A DNA stretch of 64,000 bases from Oscillospiraceae bacterium (GTDB lineage: Bacteria > Bacillota > Clostridia > Oscillospirales > Oscillospiraceae). The stretch spans positions 124,001 to 188,000 of the forward strand of contig SVKQ01000004.1 of NCBI GenBank assembly GCA_015068325.1. Direction: 5' to 3'. Below the pieces are notes generated by a model that did no database searches, had not been told where the DNA came from, and saw only the letters and a list, made by a program, of their open reading frames with translations. The first letter of the stretch is position 1, and the number at the start of each line of letters is the position of its first letter. The position numbers and the translations under genes are program-made. Below are positions 43,101-51,162 of this stretch, piece by piece.

Positions 43101-43244
43101 GCAGGCAGTCAGCGTGCTGCCACAGTAGAGATACACCCCCAGCGAGAGGATCATCACCAGCGCCAGAAAGAGAATGAGTCCCGCAAAGAGCGCCGTCCTC
43201 CCCCTCGCCCGCAGATTCGATTGTACACCGTTCCGGATGAACAT
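40155..43244 (-). CDS. Large FtsX-type ABC transporter permease
   Basis: A 1029-residue permease with an N-terminal helix (about 20-45), a large extracytoplasmic region (about 50-420), a central FtsX-like bundle (about 425-590), a second extracytoplasmic region (about 640-890) and a C-terminal FtsX bundle (about 905-1025; contains REFALMRGLGVGRGR). Two FtsX cores make eight helices, as in clostridial MacB-like permeases without a BceB-type single loop. The start at 43244 is chosen over a longer frame because the protein then begins MFIRNGVQSNLRARGRT, a normal cytoplasmic lead-in. Paired with the ATPase at 39485. Confidence 0.85.
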   Translation of the reverse strand: MFIRNGVQSNLRARGRTALFAGLILFLALVMILSLGVYLYCGSTLTACEGAYRSIALVEYLGAEYPNGDEPDNYARAAASAIDDDAVKAVGGVKAWYRDSHTLSAVEGYRRIGIDMPYRDYAIVQVSHISPIPEKELRLRPGADTDDPFFDPYDMRNYEEVETGRVLYYTGITDQTIYAYEEKNGVVINILPGDLPLELEKNGRYVIHGCFVNGDEQGIGNGMRTLEVSAFSGSGEQPWAVYSAEKEIPRVFCDYAERYRIINNYVHTVTCGDVGDVWEFHQGLVYLQSGRLPKGSGECVVSGDIAESMGLAVGDTIRVTSFASSESSRYDIALTDREEVLTVAGRTNTYEGCLGYIWRQGPAEDAPLFGYQLGVISLENAAAGDAIVALEQHMPENVRLTLLDQGYADAVEPFQTMQSTASHVLLISAVGTMAVLVLFAFLFVGRQNETVRILVSLGTPQRKIALWLLSGALVISGGAAVLGGVLGSLGLPTVFRTIQARAESSSGQRLRYSEMLLSAVKQVDLTVKPPLWPILLTVVAIILLAMVLCAVFLAMAYRGGTLRRGKSRVRVPHGRTSLVGRGSLRFALLSIRRGGPRSVVVPAVSCVLTAMILLLSGVYQTWETERDHVLRDTTLEGQVTSTNGRYFSGLVVSVSTARQLLALEDVSEMHVSVRQPYWLDEEMPAFGDGSFAQERREDWILHQPDIVSVNGLKGAKEFYFTDPFITWLDGWNESCLSDENYPSMLAVFSGVQQQPEFYPAVMGDTFLAEHDLALGGALHCTTICKLPQGSAVLPVTLRIVGSYRQMGSRAHIYVPLAASFPTDLLYTKEAIPGDARAFLWSMGPSEENYRAYQADSATFSTCRFTLSSAVHLEATRDALSRAGFGWPGHIGASRTALVLRDASFIKTTENLNRSISMGRVMLSMIFLVVTLLGFIISWLMVNGRKREFALMRGLGVGRGRLFFSFFWEQALLCLAGCLLGCVALVWCFAGGTLQWVAPAAYLLCYLIGCAVSVRLISHVNLIALLTDKE

Positions 43245-43321
43245 ATCGTTGCCTCGGCTTTCCAGGTTCTTGACCGTGTCTCTATCGCACAAATCATTTG
43301 CGGTCAAATCTTGACAAGAAA

Positions 43322-43350
43322 AGTATACTGCGATAATTCTTGTATGTCAA
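43322..43350 (-). promoter_or_regulatory. SigA-type promoter of the FtsX-type ABC operon
   Basis: Minus strand perfect TTGACA (43345-43350), 17-base spacer, TATACT (43322-43327). The leader of about 70 bases contains CAAAT-G-ATTTG (near 43287-43297), a small inverted repeat that could bind a regulator. Confidence 0.78.
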
Positions 43351-43378
43351 ATAATACTTATCGATTTTCAATAATATT

Positions 43379-43416
43379 GAGAACACCCTCCGCCGTGATT
43401 GGCGGAGGGTGTTCTC
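43379..43416 (-). terminator. Terminator after the thioesterase gene
   Basis: A perfect 16-base-pair stem (43379-43394 with 43401-43416) and six-base loop directly after the stop at 43417. On the minus strand AATATTATTG follows, so the T tract is weak. Confidence 0.72.
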
Positions 43417-43809
43417 TCATTTCAGCTTGTCGTTGCACTTTTGCAGAAAGCGCTCGTTGGAGATGATGGCCCGGACATGGGTCCCCTCTCCGATGGGGCC
43501 GCACTCGTCGCAGGCGGTGACGCGGAAAGTCACCAGTTTACCGCTGGCGGAGATCTCCGTCACCTCCGCCGTGGCCCGGACGCGCATGCCCACCGGTGTG
43601 GGTGCCGTGTGGCTGGAGGAGATTTCCACGCCTACGCTGCCTTTTCCCTCCGGCAGTTCCGGCTGGATGCACAGCAGTGCGGCATTCTCCATCAGCGCCA
43701 GCATATAGGGCGTGCCGAACACCGGCAGCGCGCCGGAGCCGAGGGACTCCGCCGTCATGTCCTGCGTGACGGTATTCTCCACCGCATAGCTCATTCCAAT
43801 CTCGATCAT
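43417..43809 (-). CDS. Hotdog-fold thioesterase, FlK-like
   Basis: A 130-residue single hotdog-domain protein. It contains GTPYMLALMENAAL and SSSHTAPTPVGM, which fit the fluoroacetyl-CoA thioesterase-like (FlK) family; members hydrolyse small acyl-CoAs. The ATG at 43809 has GGAGG 5 bases upstream, and a 13-residue extension into potCD is rejected. Ten bases downstream of the transporter genes, so possibly cotranscribed, though no functional link is evident. Confidence 0.83.
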   Translation of the reverse strand: MIEIGMSYAVENTVTQDMTAESLGSGALPVFGTPYMLALMENAALLCIQPELPEGKGSVGVEISSSHTAPTPVGMRVRATAEVTEISASGKLVTFRVTACDECGPIGEGTHVRAIISNERFLQKCNDKLK

Positions 43810-43819
43810 GCGCGCCTCC

Positions 43820-45811
43820 TCAGATACCCAGCTGGTTCCAGAGGTCATTGTAGAGCATCAGCGTCTCCTGGGGCAGGTTTTTATAGATCTCACAACGCTC
43901 CAGAACCTCCGGGGGCGCAGCCATGATCTCATACAACTCCGGATCCAGTTCCTCCTCATACAGCTCCTGGTAGTAGTCGGGATACTGCTCCAGCGCCTCG
44001 GCGTTGGGCGAAGCGTACCAGATGAAGTCCATGTTGGCCAGGTTGGCCTCCGTGGAGGCGATGAAGTTGATCCACTCCTCAGCCTCACGCTTGTGCTGCG
44101 CGTTCTTCAGCACGCACATGGCGTCCACGAACCAGTTGCTGCCCTCGTCGGGGACGACAAAGGCCAGATCCTCGTTGTTGTCCAGCATGGTCAGGTAGTC
44201 GCCGGCGTAGTACATGGCGATGGCAGCGTTGCCGCCTTCCATCTTCTGGAACACCTGGTCCATGACAAAGGCCTGATATACACCGGCGTCCTTGGCGTCC
44301 TTCAGCCGCTGGAAGGCGGCGCGTAGCTCTGCCTCGTCAGTGGTATTGATGCTGTAACCCAGATCCAGCAGCGCCGCAGCCAGCGCGTCGCGGGAATTGT
44401 TGATCATCAGCACCTGGCCGGCATATTTGGGATCGAACATGGCGTCCCAACTGGTGATTTCCTCGTCCACCATGGCGGTGTTGTAGATGATCCCCAGCGT
44501 GCCCCAGGTGTAGGGCACGGTGTACTTGTTCTCCGGGTCGTAGTTGAGGTTCTTATAGGTGTCGTCGATCAGATCAAAGTTAGGGATGTTCTCGTAGTCC
44601 AGTTCTGCCAGCATATCCTCTTCAATGAGGCGGGCAACCATATAATCCGACGGAACGATCACATCGAAGTCGGCACCGCCCATCTCTATGAGGGAATAAA
44701 GCGCCTCGTTGCTCTCCACCGTCTGATAGTTGACGGCGATGCCGGTAGTCTCCTCGAACTCAGTGATCAGCTCCTCGTCGATATACTCGCCCCAAGAGCA
44801 GACATTCACTACGGGACGGGCGTTGGCCGCCCGGCCGGTAACGATCAGCGTGGCGATCAGCGCGCAGGCCAGCATGCCGGCTGCGACGCGGCGCAGCATA
44901 ACGGTGGTACGGCTTGGTTCCTTCGGCAGAGAGCGCTGACGCCTGTCGCCTTTCTCCACACGGCGCTCCATGCTGGCCTCGCGGATGTTGATAATGGCCA
45001 GCAGGATCAGCACCGTGACGAACAGCAGCGTAGACACCGCGTTGATCTGGGGGCTGACGCGCTTCTTAGTCATGCCGTAAATGGTCATTGCCAGTGTGGA
45101 GGTGCTGGAGCCGGCGGTGAAATAGCTGATGATGAAGTCATCCACGGACATGGTGAACGCCGTCAATGCGCCGGACACGACGCCGGGTTTGATCTCCGGA
45201 ATGACCACCCTCCAGAAGGCCTGCATCCAAGTGCAGCCCAGATCCTGAGCGGCATCGATCAGGTTGCGGTCCATCTGCCGCAGCTTGGGTCCCACCGCCA
45301 GAATCACATAGGGGATGTTGAAGCAGACATGGGCGATCAGCATCGTGCCGAAGCCCAGGCTCAGTTTGGTGGGCAGCGTCACCGCGCTCTGGATGGAGTT
45401 GATCCAGCCTGCAAAGGCGCCCCAACCATTGAAGAACACCACGAACAGCAGGCACAGGCTGACGCCGGTGACGATATCGGCGTTCATCATGGGGATGTTG
45501 TTGACGGCCATCAGGGCATCGCGGCGCTTGCGGCGCATGCTGTAAAAGCCGATGGCGGCAAAGGTGCCGGCGATGGTGGCGATCACCGTGGCCAACAGGG
45601 ACACCAGCAGCGTGGTGTAGACACTGCTCATAATGAGCCGGTTGTGGAGCAGCTCCTCGTACCAGTGGAGGGAGAAACCTTTCCACACGGAGCTGGACAC
45701 GCCGGAGTTGAAGGAGAAAATAATCAGGATAAAGATCGGGGCGTACAGGAACAGGAATACCAGCCCCATCAGCAGGCGATTGCCGAAGCTGTTGCTATTC
45801 TGCCGCTTCAT
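43820..45811 (-). CDS. potC: Fusion of spermidine/putrescine permease PotC and binding protein PotD
   Basis: A 663-residue fusion. Residues 1-265 are a PotC-type permease with six hydrophobic helices and the EAA loop LIDAAQDLGCTWMQAFWRVV. A basic linker (about 275-305) leads to a further helix (about 308-328) and then a PotD-type polyamine-binding domain (about 335-663; NVCSWGEYIDEEL, VIVPSDYMVARL, YTWGTLGIIYN). The binding protein is thus tethered instead of being a lipoprotein. The ATG at 45811 overlaps the potB stop by four bases. Substrate is inferred from similarity. Confidence 0.92.
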   Translation of the reverse strand: MKRQNSNSFGNRLLMGLVFLFLYAPIFILIIFSFNSGVSSSVWKGFSLHWYEELLHNRLIMSSVYTTLLVSLLATVIATIAGTFAAIGFYSMRRKRRDALMAVNNIPMMNADIVTGVSLCLLFVVFFNGWGAFAGWINSIQSAVTLPTKLSLGFGTMLIAHVCFNIPYVILAVGPKLRQMDRNLIDAAQDLGCTWMQAFWRVVIPEIKPGVVSGALTAFTMSVDDFIISYFTAGSSTSTLAMTIYGMTKKRVSPQINAVSTLLFVTVLILLAIINIREASMERRVEKGDRRQRSLPKEPSRTTVMLRRVAAGMLACALIATLIVTGRAANARPVVNVCSWGEYIDEELITEFEETTGIAVNYQTVESNEALYSLIEMGGADFDVIVPSDYMVARLIEEDMLAELDYENIPNFDLIDDTYKNLNYDPENKYTVPYTWGTLGIIYNTAMVDEEITSWDAMFDPKYAGQVLMINNSRDALAAALLDLGYSINTTDEAELRAAFQRLKDAKDAGVYQAFVMDQVFQKMEGGNAAIAMYYAGDYLTMLDNNEDLAFVVPDEGSNWFVDAMCVLKNAQHKREAEEWINFIASTEANLANMDFIWYASPNAEALEQYPDYYQELYEEELDPELYEIMAAPPEVLERCEIYKNLPQETLMLYNDLWNQLGI

Positions 45812-46651
45812 AGCATCACCGCCTGTTCTTCCCCTTCGCCGAAGCGGTTCATGAGGAGCATGCACACCACCACGATGACCATCATCACCAGCGAGATGGC
45901 CGCGCCCAGCTGCGGGTTATAGGCCCCGCCCAGGAACTGCCGCTCGATCAGGTCGCCCAGCAGCAGTTCGGTGCCGCCGCCCAGCATCTGAGAGATGGCG
46001 AATGTGGACACCGACGGCACGAACACCATGGTGATACCGGACAGCACGCCCGGCAGGCTCAGCGGCAGGATCACCTTACGGAACACGGTGGCGGAGTTGG
46101 CACCCAGATCCCTGGCAGCCTCCAGCAGTGAGCCATCCAGCTTGATGATGACGGAATAGATGGGAAGGATCATAAAGGGCAGGTAGTTGTACACCATGCC
46201 CAGCACCACGGCGCCTTGGGTATTCATCATGGGAAAGAATGTCAGGTCGCTGCCGGTGATACTGTTGTAAAGCGAGATGAGCCCGATCTTCTGAAACAGC
46301 TGGTTCAAAAGGCCGTTGTTCTCCAGAATCGTCATCCAGCTGTAGGTGCGCAGCAGGAAGTTCATCCACATGGGCAGCATGATCAATACCATGGCAGTCC
46401 GCTGGAAGCTCTTCCCCTCCTTGCTCATGAAATAGGAGACGGGATAGCCGATCAGCAGGCAAATGGCCGTGGCCAGCAGCGCCAGCTCAAACGAGCGGAG
46501 AAAGACCTCGGTATAGCCGCCCATTTTGACGAAATTGTCCAGCGTAAAGCCGCCGTTCTGGGAGGTGAAGGCGTAGATCACCATGATGACGATGGGCGCC
46601 ACCACGAAGATCGCCATCCACACCACGTAGGGCACGGCGAACCGGGAGAGC

Positions 46652-46662
<11 letters not shown>
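45808..46662 (-). CDS. potB: Spermidine/putrescine ABC transporter permease PotB
   Basis: A 284-residue permease with six hydrophobic helices and an EAA loop ([18 protein letters not shown], about 180-197). The ATG at 46662 lies inside the end of potA (11-base overlap). Forms the channel with PotC of the fused protein. Length matches PotB of other bacteria. Confidence 0.93.
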
Positions 46663-47791
<1,129 letters not shown>

Positions 47792-47835
47792 GTATCCTCC
47801 CCCGTTCATAGTGAAATGTGCCGTCTCTCTTCGCA

Positions 47836-47865
47836 AAACGGCGGCCCGGAGCAAGGCCGCCATTT
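47836..47865 (-). terminator. Attenuator-like hairpin in the potA leader
   Basis: AAATGGCGGCC and GGCCGCCGTTT form an 11-base-pair stem (one U-G pair) with an eight-base loop, followed by one more T and GC. It lies between the predicted start (near 47880) and the potA ATG, so it could terminate early transcripts. Confidence 0.55.
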
Positions 47866-47887
47866 TCCGCTGAAATTTGGCAGAATC

Positions 47888-47916
47888 AATATATATAAAA
47901 TGCGGTGAAATGTCAA
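47888..47916 (-). promoter_or_regulatory. SigA-type promoter of the pot operon
   Basis: Minus strand perfect TTGACA (47911-47916), 17-base spacer, TATATT (47888-47893). Leader about 90 bases. Confidence 0.75.
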
Positions 47917-47956
47917 TGGCTGCGGCGAAAAAAAAGCGCAGATCCGCGAAAAAAGC

Positions 47957-47993
47957 AGCGGTGATCCGCGCCGGAAAAGCGCATCTCACCGCT
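47957..47993 (-). terminator. Terminator of the RluA-type gene
   Basis: AGCGGTGA and TCACCGCT pair over a 21-base loop that can form inner GCGC pairing; on the minus strand GCTTTTTTCGC follows. Confidence 0.75.
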
Positions 47994-48009
47994 GAGGGCC
48001 CCAAAGAAA

Positions 48010-48975
48010 TTATTTTCCGAAATATTTATCCCGGAACGGGACGTCTTCCACCGCGAAGCTCCGCCCCTTCAGATAGTTCAAAAGCCCCGCATCCGTGGAA
48101 AAGTCAAACGTCAGCCGGTAGGCATACAGCGCCTGCCTCGTCTCGCCGCAGCGCCTGTTCACGTCGCCCCGGCCGTATTTGCCGTCACCCAGCAGCGGGC
48201 AGCCTATGTCGGCAAAGGAGGCTCGGATCTGGTGTGTCCGCCCCGTCTCCAGCGTCACCTCCACCAAACTCAACTCGCCACGGCTCTCCAGCGTTTCATA
48301 GTGCGTCACCGCTGTCCTGCCGCCCGGTACGGGTTTGTGATAGACCTGTACCGTCTTTTTTGTTTCGTCTTTCAGCAAAATGCACTCGATCCGGCCCGCC
48401 GGCGGCTTTGGACGGCCCACGGTGATGCAGAGATAGCGCTTCTCGATCTCCCGGTCCCGGATCTTTTCGTTGATGATCCTCAGTGTCTCGGCGTTTTTGG
48501 CGGCGATCACCAGTCCGCCGGTGTTGCGGTCGATGCGGTTGCACAGAGCCGGCGTAAAGGCGTTCTCCCATTTGGGATTCCACTCCCGCTTCTGATAGAG
48601 GTAAGCCTGAACATGGTTGATGAGGGTGTTGACCTTCTCTGTCTCGTCAGCATGCACCACCAATCCCGCCCGCTTGTCCAGCAGCAGGAGATTCTCGTCC
48701 TCGTAGACAATGGTAAGGTTTGGTCTGAACAACGTCAGAAACAGATTGTCCTCCCGGGGCTGATCAAAGAACTCGTCGTTGATATAGAGCTGCAGCACAT
48801 CTCCCTCCTGCAGCCGCCGGTCCCGGGCCGCGCGGGCACCATTGCACTTGATGCGCTTGAGCCGTATATACTTCTGCAGCAGCGCTGCGGGCAGCAGCGG
48901 CAGCGATTTGGCCACAAACCGGTCCAGCCGCTGTCCCGCGTCGTTCTTCCCCACTGTCAGTTCCCGCACGCTCAT
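48010..48975 (-). CDS. RluA family pseudouridine synthase
   Basis: A 321-residue enzyme with an N-terminal S4-like domain (about 10-70) and the RluA catalytic motif [11 protein letters not shown] near residue 150 (the Asp is catalytic), plus [17 protein letters not shown] near 250. Which rRNA or tRNA uridine it modifies is not clear. The ATG at 48975 follows a GAGGGGGA ribosome site; an ATG four codons earlier is an alternative. Confidence 0.9.
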   Translation of the reverse strand: MSVRELTVGKNDAGQRLDRFVAKSLPLLPAALLQKYIRLKRIKCNGARAARDRRLQEGDVLQLYINDEFFDQPREDNLFLTLFRPNLTIVYEDENLLLLDKRAGLVVHADETEKVNTLINHVQAYLYQKREWNPKWENAFTPALCNRIDRNTGGLVIAAKNAETLRIINEKIRDREIEKRYLCITVGRPKPPAGRIECILLKDETKKTVQVYHKPVPGGRTAVTHYETLESRGELSLVEVTLETGRTHQIRASFADIGCPLLGDGKYGRGDVNRRCGETRQALYAYRLTFDFSTDAGLLNYLKGRSFAVEDVPFRDKYFGK

Positions 48976-49044
48976 TCCCCCTCGCATCCTTGTCCATATT
49001 CTACCTGCTTTTTGAAAAAAGTCAAAATATTTGTGAGAAAATGT

Positions 49045-49073
49045 TTGACAAGCGTTTTTCCATCCACTATAAT
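49045..49073 (+). promoter_or_regulatory. Consensus SigA promoter of the DUF177-rpmF operon
   Basis: TTGACA (49045-49050), exactly 17 bases, TATAAT (49068-49073): perfect match at both boxes. Leader about 20 bases. Confidence 0.88.
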
Positions 49074-49100
49074 ATCAGTCGTGTCATTGCGAGGTGTGCT

Positions 49101-49601
49101 ATGCGTCTGAACGTGAACAAGCTGCTTCATACGCCCGGCGCCCGGCGGGATTTCCAGTTTGACATGGATCTGTCCGACTTGGAGTTCGGCGGGAGCCGCC
49201 CTGTTTCCCGCCCGGTCCGCGTGAGCGGTCAGGTGAAAAACGAGGCGGGCGTACTGCTGTGTGAGCTGCAGGCGAACACCACGCTACACGCCGTGTGTGA
49301 CCGGTGTCTGGAGGAGTTCGACGCCCCAAAATCCGCTCCCTACTCGTGCGTTCTGGCCGAGGAGAAGCAGTTGGAGGACAGCGACGACATCATCCTGCTG
49401 GAGCACGACGAGGTGGATCTGGCTGATCTGGCCCGCACGGCGTTCATCCTCAGCATGGACACGAAAATCCTCTGCTCGCCTAACTGCAAGGGCCTGTGCA
49501 GCGGCTGCGGTGCCAATCTCAACCGCGAGCCCTGCCGGTGCAAAAAGCAGGTCGACCCCCGGTTGGCCGCGCTGGCCCAGCTGTTGGAGCGCGACGAGTA
49601 A
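49101..49601 (+). CDS. DUF177 / YceD family protein
   Basis: A 166-residue protein with a cysteine pair in CDRCLEEF (about 76-79) and a C-terminal cluster CSPNCKGLCSGCG/CRC (about 132-152), typical of DUF177 (YceD), a protein linked to large-subunit rRNA accumulation and always beside rpmF. The ATG at 49101 has GAGG 6 bases upstream; a 37-residue extension covers the promoter and is rejected. Confidence 0.92.
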   Translation: MRLNVNKLLHTPGARRDFQFDMDLSDLEFGGSRPVSRPVRVSGQVKNEAGVLLCELQANTTLHAVCDRCLEEFDAPKSAPYSCVLAEEKQLEDSDDIILLEHDEVDLADLARTAFILSMDTKILCSPNCKGLCSGCGANLNREPCRCKKQVDPRLAALAQLLERDE

Positions 49602-49658
49602 ACGATCCGGAACCCCATAAATTACTGCTCCGGCAGTTAAGACCAAGGAGGTGTCAAC

Positions 49659-49856
49659 ATGGCAGTCCCTAAGGGAAAAGTATCCAAACAAAGACGCAAC
49701 AAGAGGCGCAGCTCCGTGTGGAAGCTGGCGACTCCCGGTCTGGTGGCATGCCCCAAGTGCGGTGCGCTGCATCTGCCCCACAGAATGTGCCCGGAGTGCG
49801 GTACCTATAACGGCCGTGAGGTCAAGACCATCAAGTCCGTGGCCGCAGGCAAGTAA
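49659..49856 (+). CDS. rpmF: 50S ribosomal protein L32
   Basis: A 65-residue ribosomal protein starting MAVPKGKVSKQRRNKRR. It keeps the zinc-binding pairs CPKC and CPEC, so it is the C+ form. AAGGAGG lies 8 bases before the ATG. Downstream of DUF177 in the standard order; terminator at 49877. Confidence 0.97.
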   Translation: MAVPKGKVSKQRRNKRRSSVWKLATPGLVACPKCGALHLPHRMCPECGTYNGREVKTIKSVAAGK

Positions 49857-49876
49857 ACGATCCGTGTGTCCTTGTT

Positions 49877-49902
49877 AGGAGGGAAGATTCTTCTTCCCTC
49901 CT
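49877..49902 (+). terminator. Terminator of rpmF
   Basis: AGGAGGGAAGA and TCTTCCCTCCT pair (11 base pairs, four-base loop), followed by TTACTTTTTT. Confidence 0.9.
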
Positions 49903-49954
49903 TTACTTTTTTCGCGAATTTTCGAACCTAAGAGTATTGATATTGCGATAACTA

Positions 49955-49983
49955 TTGACATTATTGATGTTATATTGTAGAAT
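49955..49983 (+). promoter_or_regulatory. SigA-type promoter of the secreted-protein gene
   Basis: Perfect TTGACA (49955-49960), 17-base spacer, TAGAAT (49978-49983). Leader about 60 bases to ATG 50049. Confidence 0.72.
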
Positions 49984-50070
49984 ATCATTGTAAATACGGC
50001 TATATCTGAACCTGATTTGTGCGATCTTGAGGGAAAGGGGTGTTTTGCATGAAAAAAAGCTTGCTATTTC

Positions 50071-50598
50071 ATGCTGCTGATCGTTGTACTGCTGTCAACA
50101 AACGTAAGTGCCGCCGCCTTGGATCTACAGACTGCTGCAGAGCCGGATATTATGACAGTGGACACTTCCTCCAAAGAAACGATCAGTAAAGAGGAAGCGT
50201 TACAGTATGCAAAGTATGTTCCGGGGGTCGAGGGGAACACCTTTGAAAGCGTCTTTGTACGCGGTGTGACCGCCGCCGACATCCTCTCCTATTGTACACT
50301 GACCAGTTCAAGAACGATCGCTCAATTTCAATGCGCCGATTATCAAGCCTCTTTTCCAGAGGCATTTCTTCCCGCGCACAGCAAGCTGAAGAGTGTTTCT
50401 TCGCTGAACGATATTATATATATTTACTATGTGATCGCGGACGGGTATGAGGTCATATCTTCACACAGCTCTCTCGGCCTGCATGACATCTGTATATACG
50501 AATCTGATACGGACACTGCCATTGAAATTACAGGCAGCTCACAGATTCTATACCGCAACTTCCGATATGGCTGTTACGACATAGCTCGCGATCTGTAG
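50071..50598 (+). CDS. Secreted protein of unknown function, start region out of frame
   Basis: The open frame gives a 175-residue protein with a hydrophobic start (MLLIVVLLSTNVSAA, a signal peptide core and cleavage site) and a 150-residue exported part with no recognised domain. The best ribosome site (GAAAGGGG) is 8 bases before ATG 50049, which begins MKK but is in another frame because of a run of seven A's (50052-50058). With six A's the two would join into a complete signal peptide with a positively charged start. So it is a frameshifted, slippage-controlled or misread gene, or it starts poorly at 50071. The local base composition is more AT-rich than the neighbours. Confidence 0.6.
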   Translation: MLLIVVLLSTNVSAAALDLQTAAEPDIMTVDTSSKETISKEEALQYAKYVPGVEGNTFESVFVRGVTAADILSYCTLTSSRTIAQFQCADYQASFPEAFLPAHSKLKSVSSLNDIIYIYYVIADGYEVISSHSSLGLHDICIYESDTDTAIEITGSSQILYRNFRYGCYDIARDL

Positions 50599-50737
50599 AC
50601 GTGGCGTTGAATGGTTTTGCAGTGCATATACTCCGGAAGGATTCTTTTTGCACAGAAGCTCGTTATTTCATCGCTATACGAAACACCCGTATGAGCTGAA
50701 TTCGATCAACATTACCGCCTATTATAAGGAGGTGCGG

Positions 50738-50974
50738 ATGGATTGCCCTTATTGTGGCCAGAAAATGCTGCCCGGTCTTCTCTATGGGCGGCGGGATTAC
50801 GGATTCCTGTGGTTGCCCAAAGATGCAAAGCCCCCTCTTCTCGCTATCTCTGAGCGAGGGCTGAAGAAACGCAGGGGACGGACCTTTGGTGAACAGCCCG
50901 GAGTTCAATGTGCCCAATTATCACTTTACATCTGCGATCTCTGCAAAAAAGGAGTTGTGGACTTCACTGACTGA
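50738..50974 (+). CDS. Zinc-ribbon protein, DUF6487-like
   Basis: A 78-residue protein beginning MDCPYCGQKM with a second pair CDLCKKG near the C terminus, which together form a probable zinc ribbon; middle part contains LLYGRRDYGFLWLP. It matches small DUF6487-like proteins of Firmicutes. AAGGAGG lies 5 bases before the ATG; upstream extension is rejected. Function unknown. The 139 bases before it hold no gene I can see. Confidence 0.7.
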   Translation: MDCPYCGQKMLPGLLYGRRDYGFLWLPKDAKPPLLAISERGLKKRRGRTFGEQPGVQCAQLSLYICDLCKKGVVDFTD

Positions 50975-51025
50975 CTGCCATATCTACGATGCCCCCACCT
51001 TCTGTCAAAACGGATGAGTGCCGCA

Positions 51026-51054
51026 ACAGGGCCAGGTATTGTACCTGGTCCTGT
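51026..51054 (+). terminator. Terminator after the zinc-ribbon gene
   Basis: A 13-base-pair stem with one G-T pair (51026-51038 with 51042-51054), three-base loop, followed by TTTTTG. Confidence 0.88.
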
Positions 51055-51087
51055 TTTTTGCACAGACGACTCAGACTGTCCAGGCCC

Positions 51088-51116
51088 TTGCAAATCGTTT
51101 CTGTTTCGGCTATAAT
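51088..51116 (+). promoter_or_regulatory. SigA-type promoter of the DUF512-der-plsY-EamA operon
   Basis: TTGCAA (51088-51093), 17-base spacer, perfect TATAAT (51111-51116). Leader about 40 bases. Confidence 0.75.
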
Positions 51117-51162
51117 AAAGTGATTTTGTGTCGTCATTTTGTCGCGTGAGGTTAGAGCCGTT

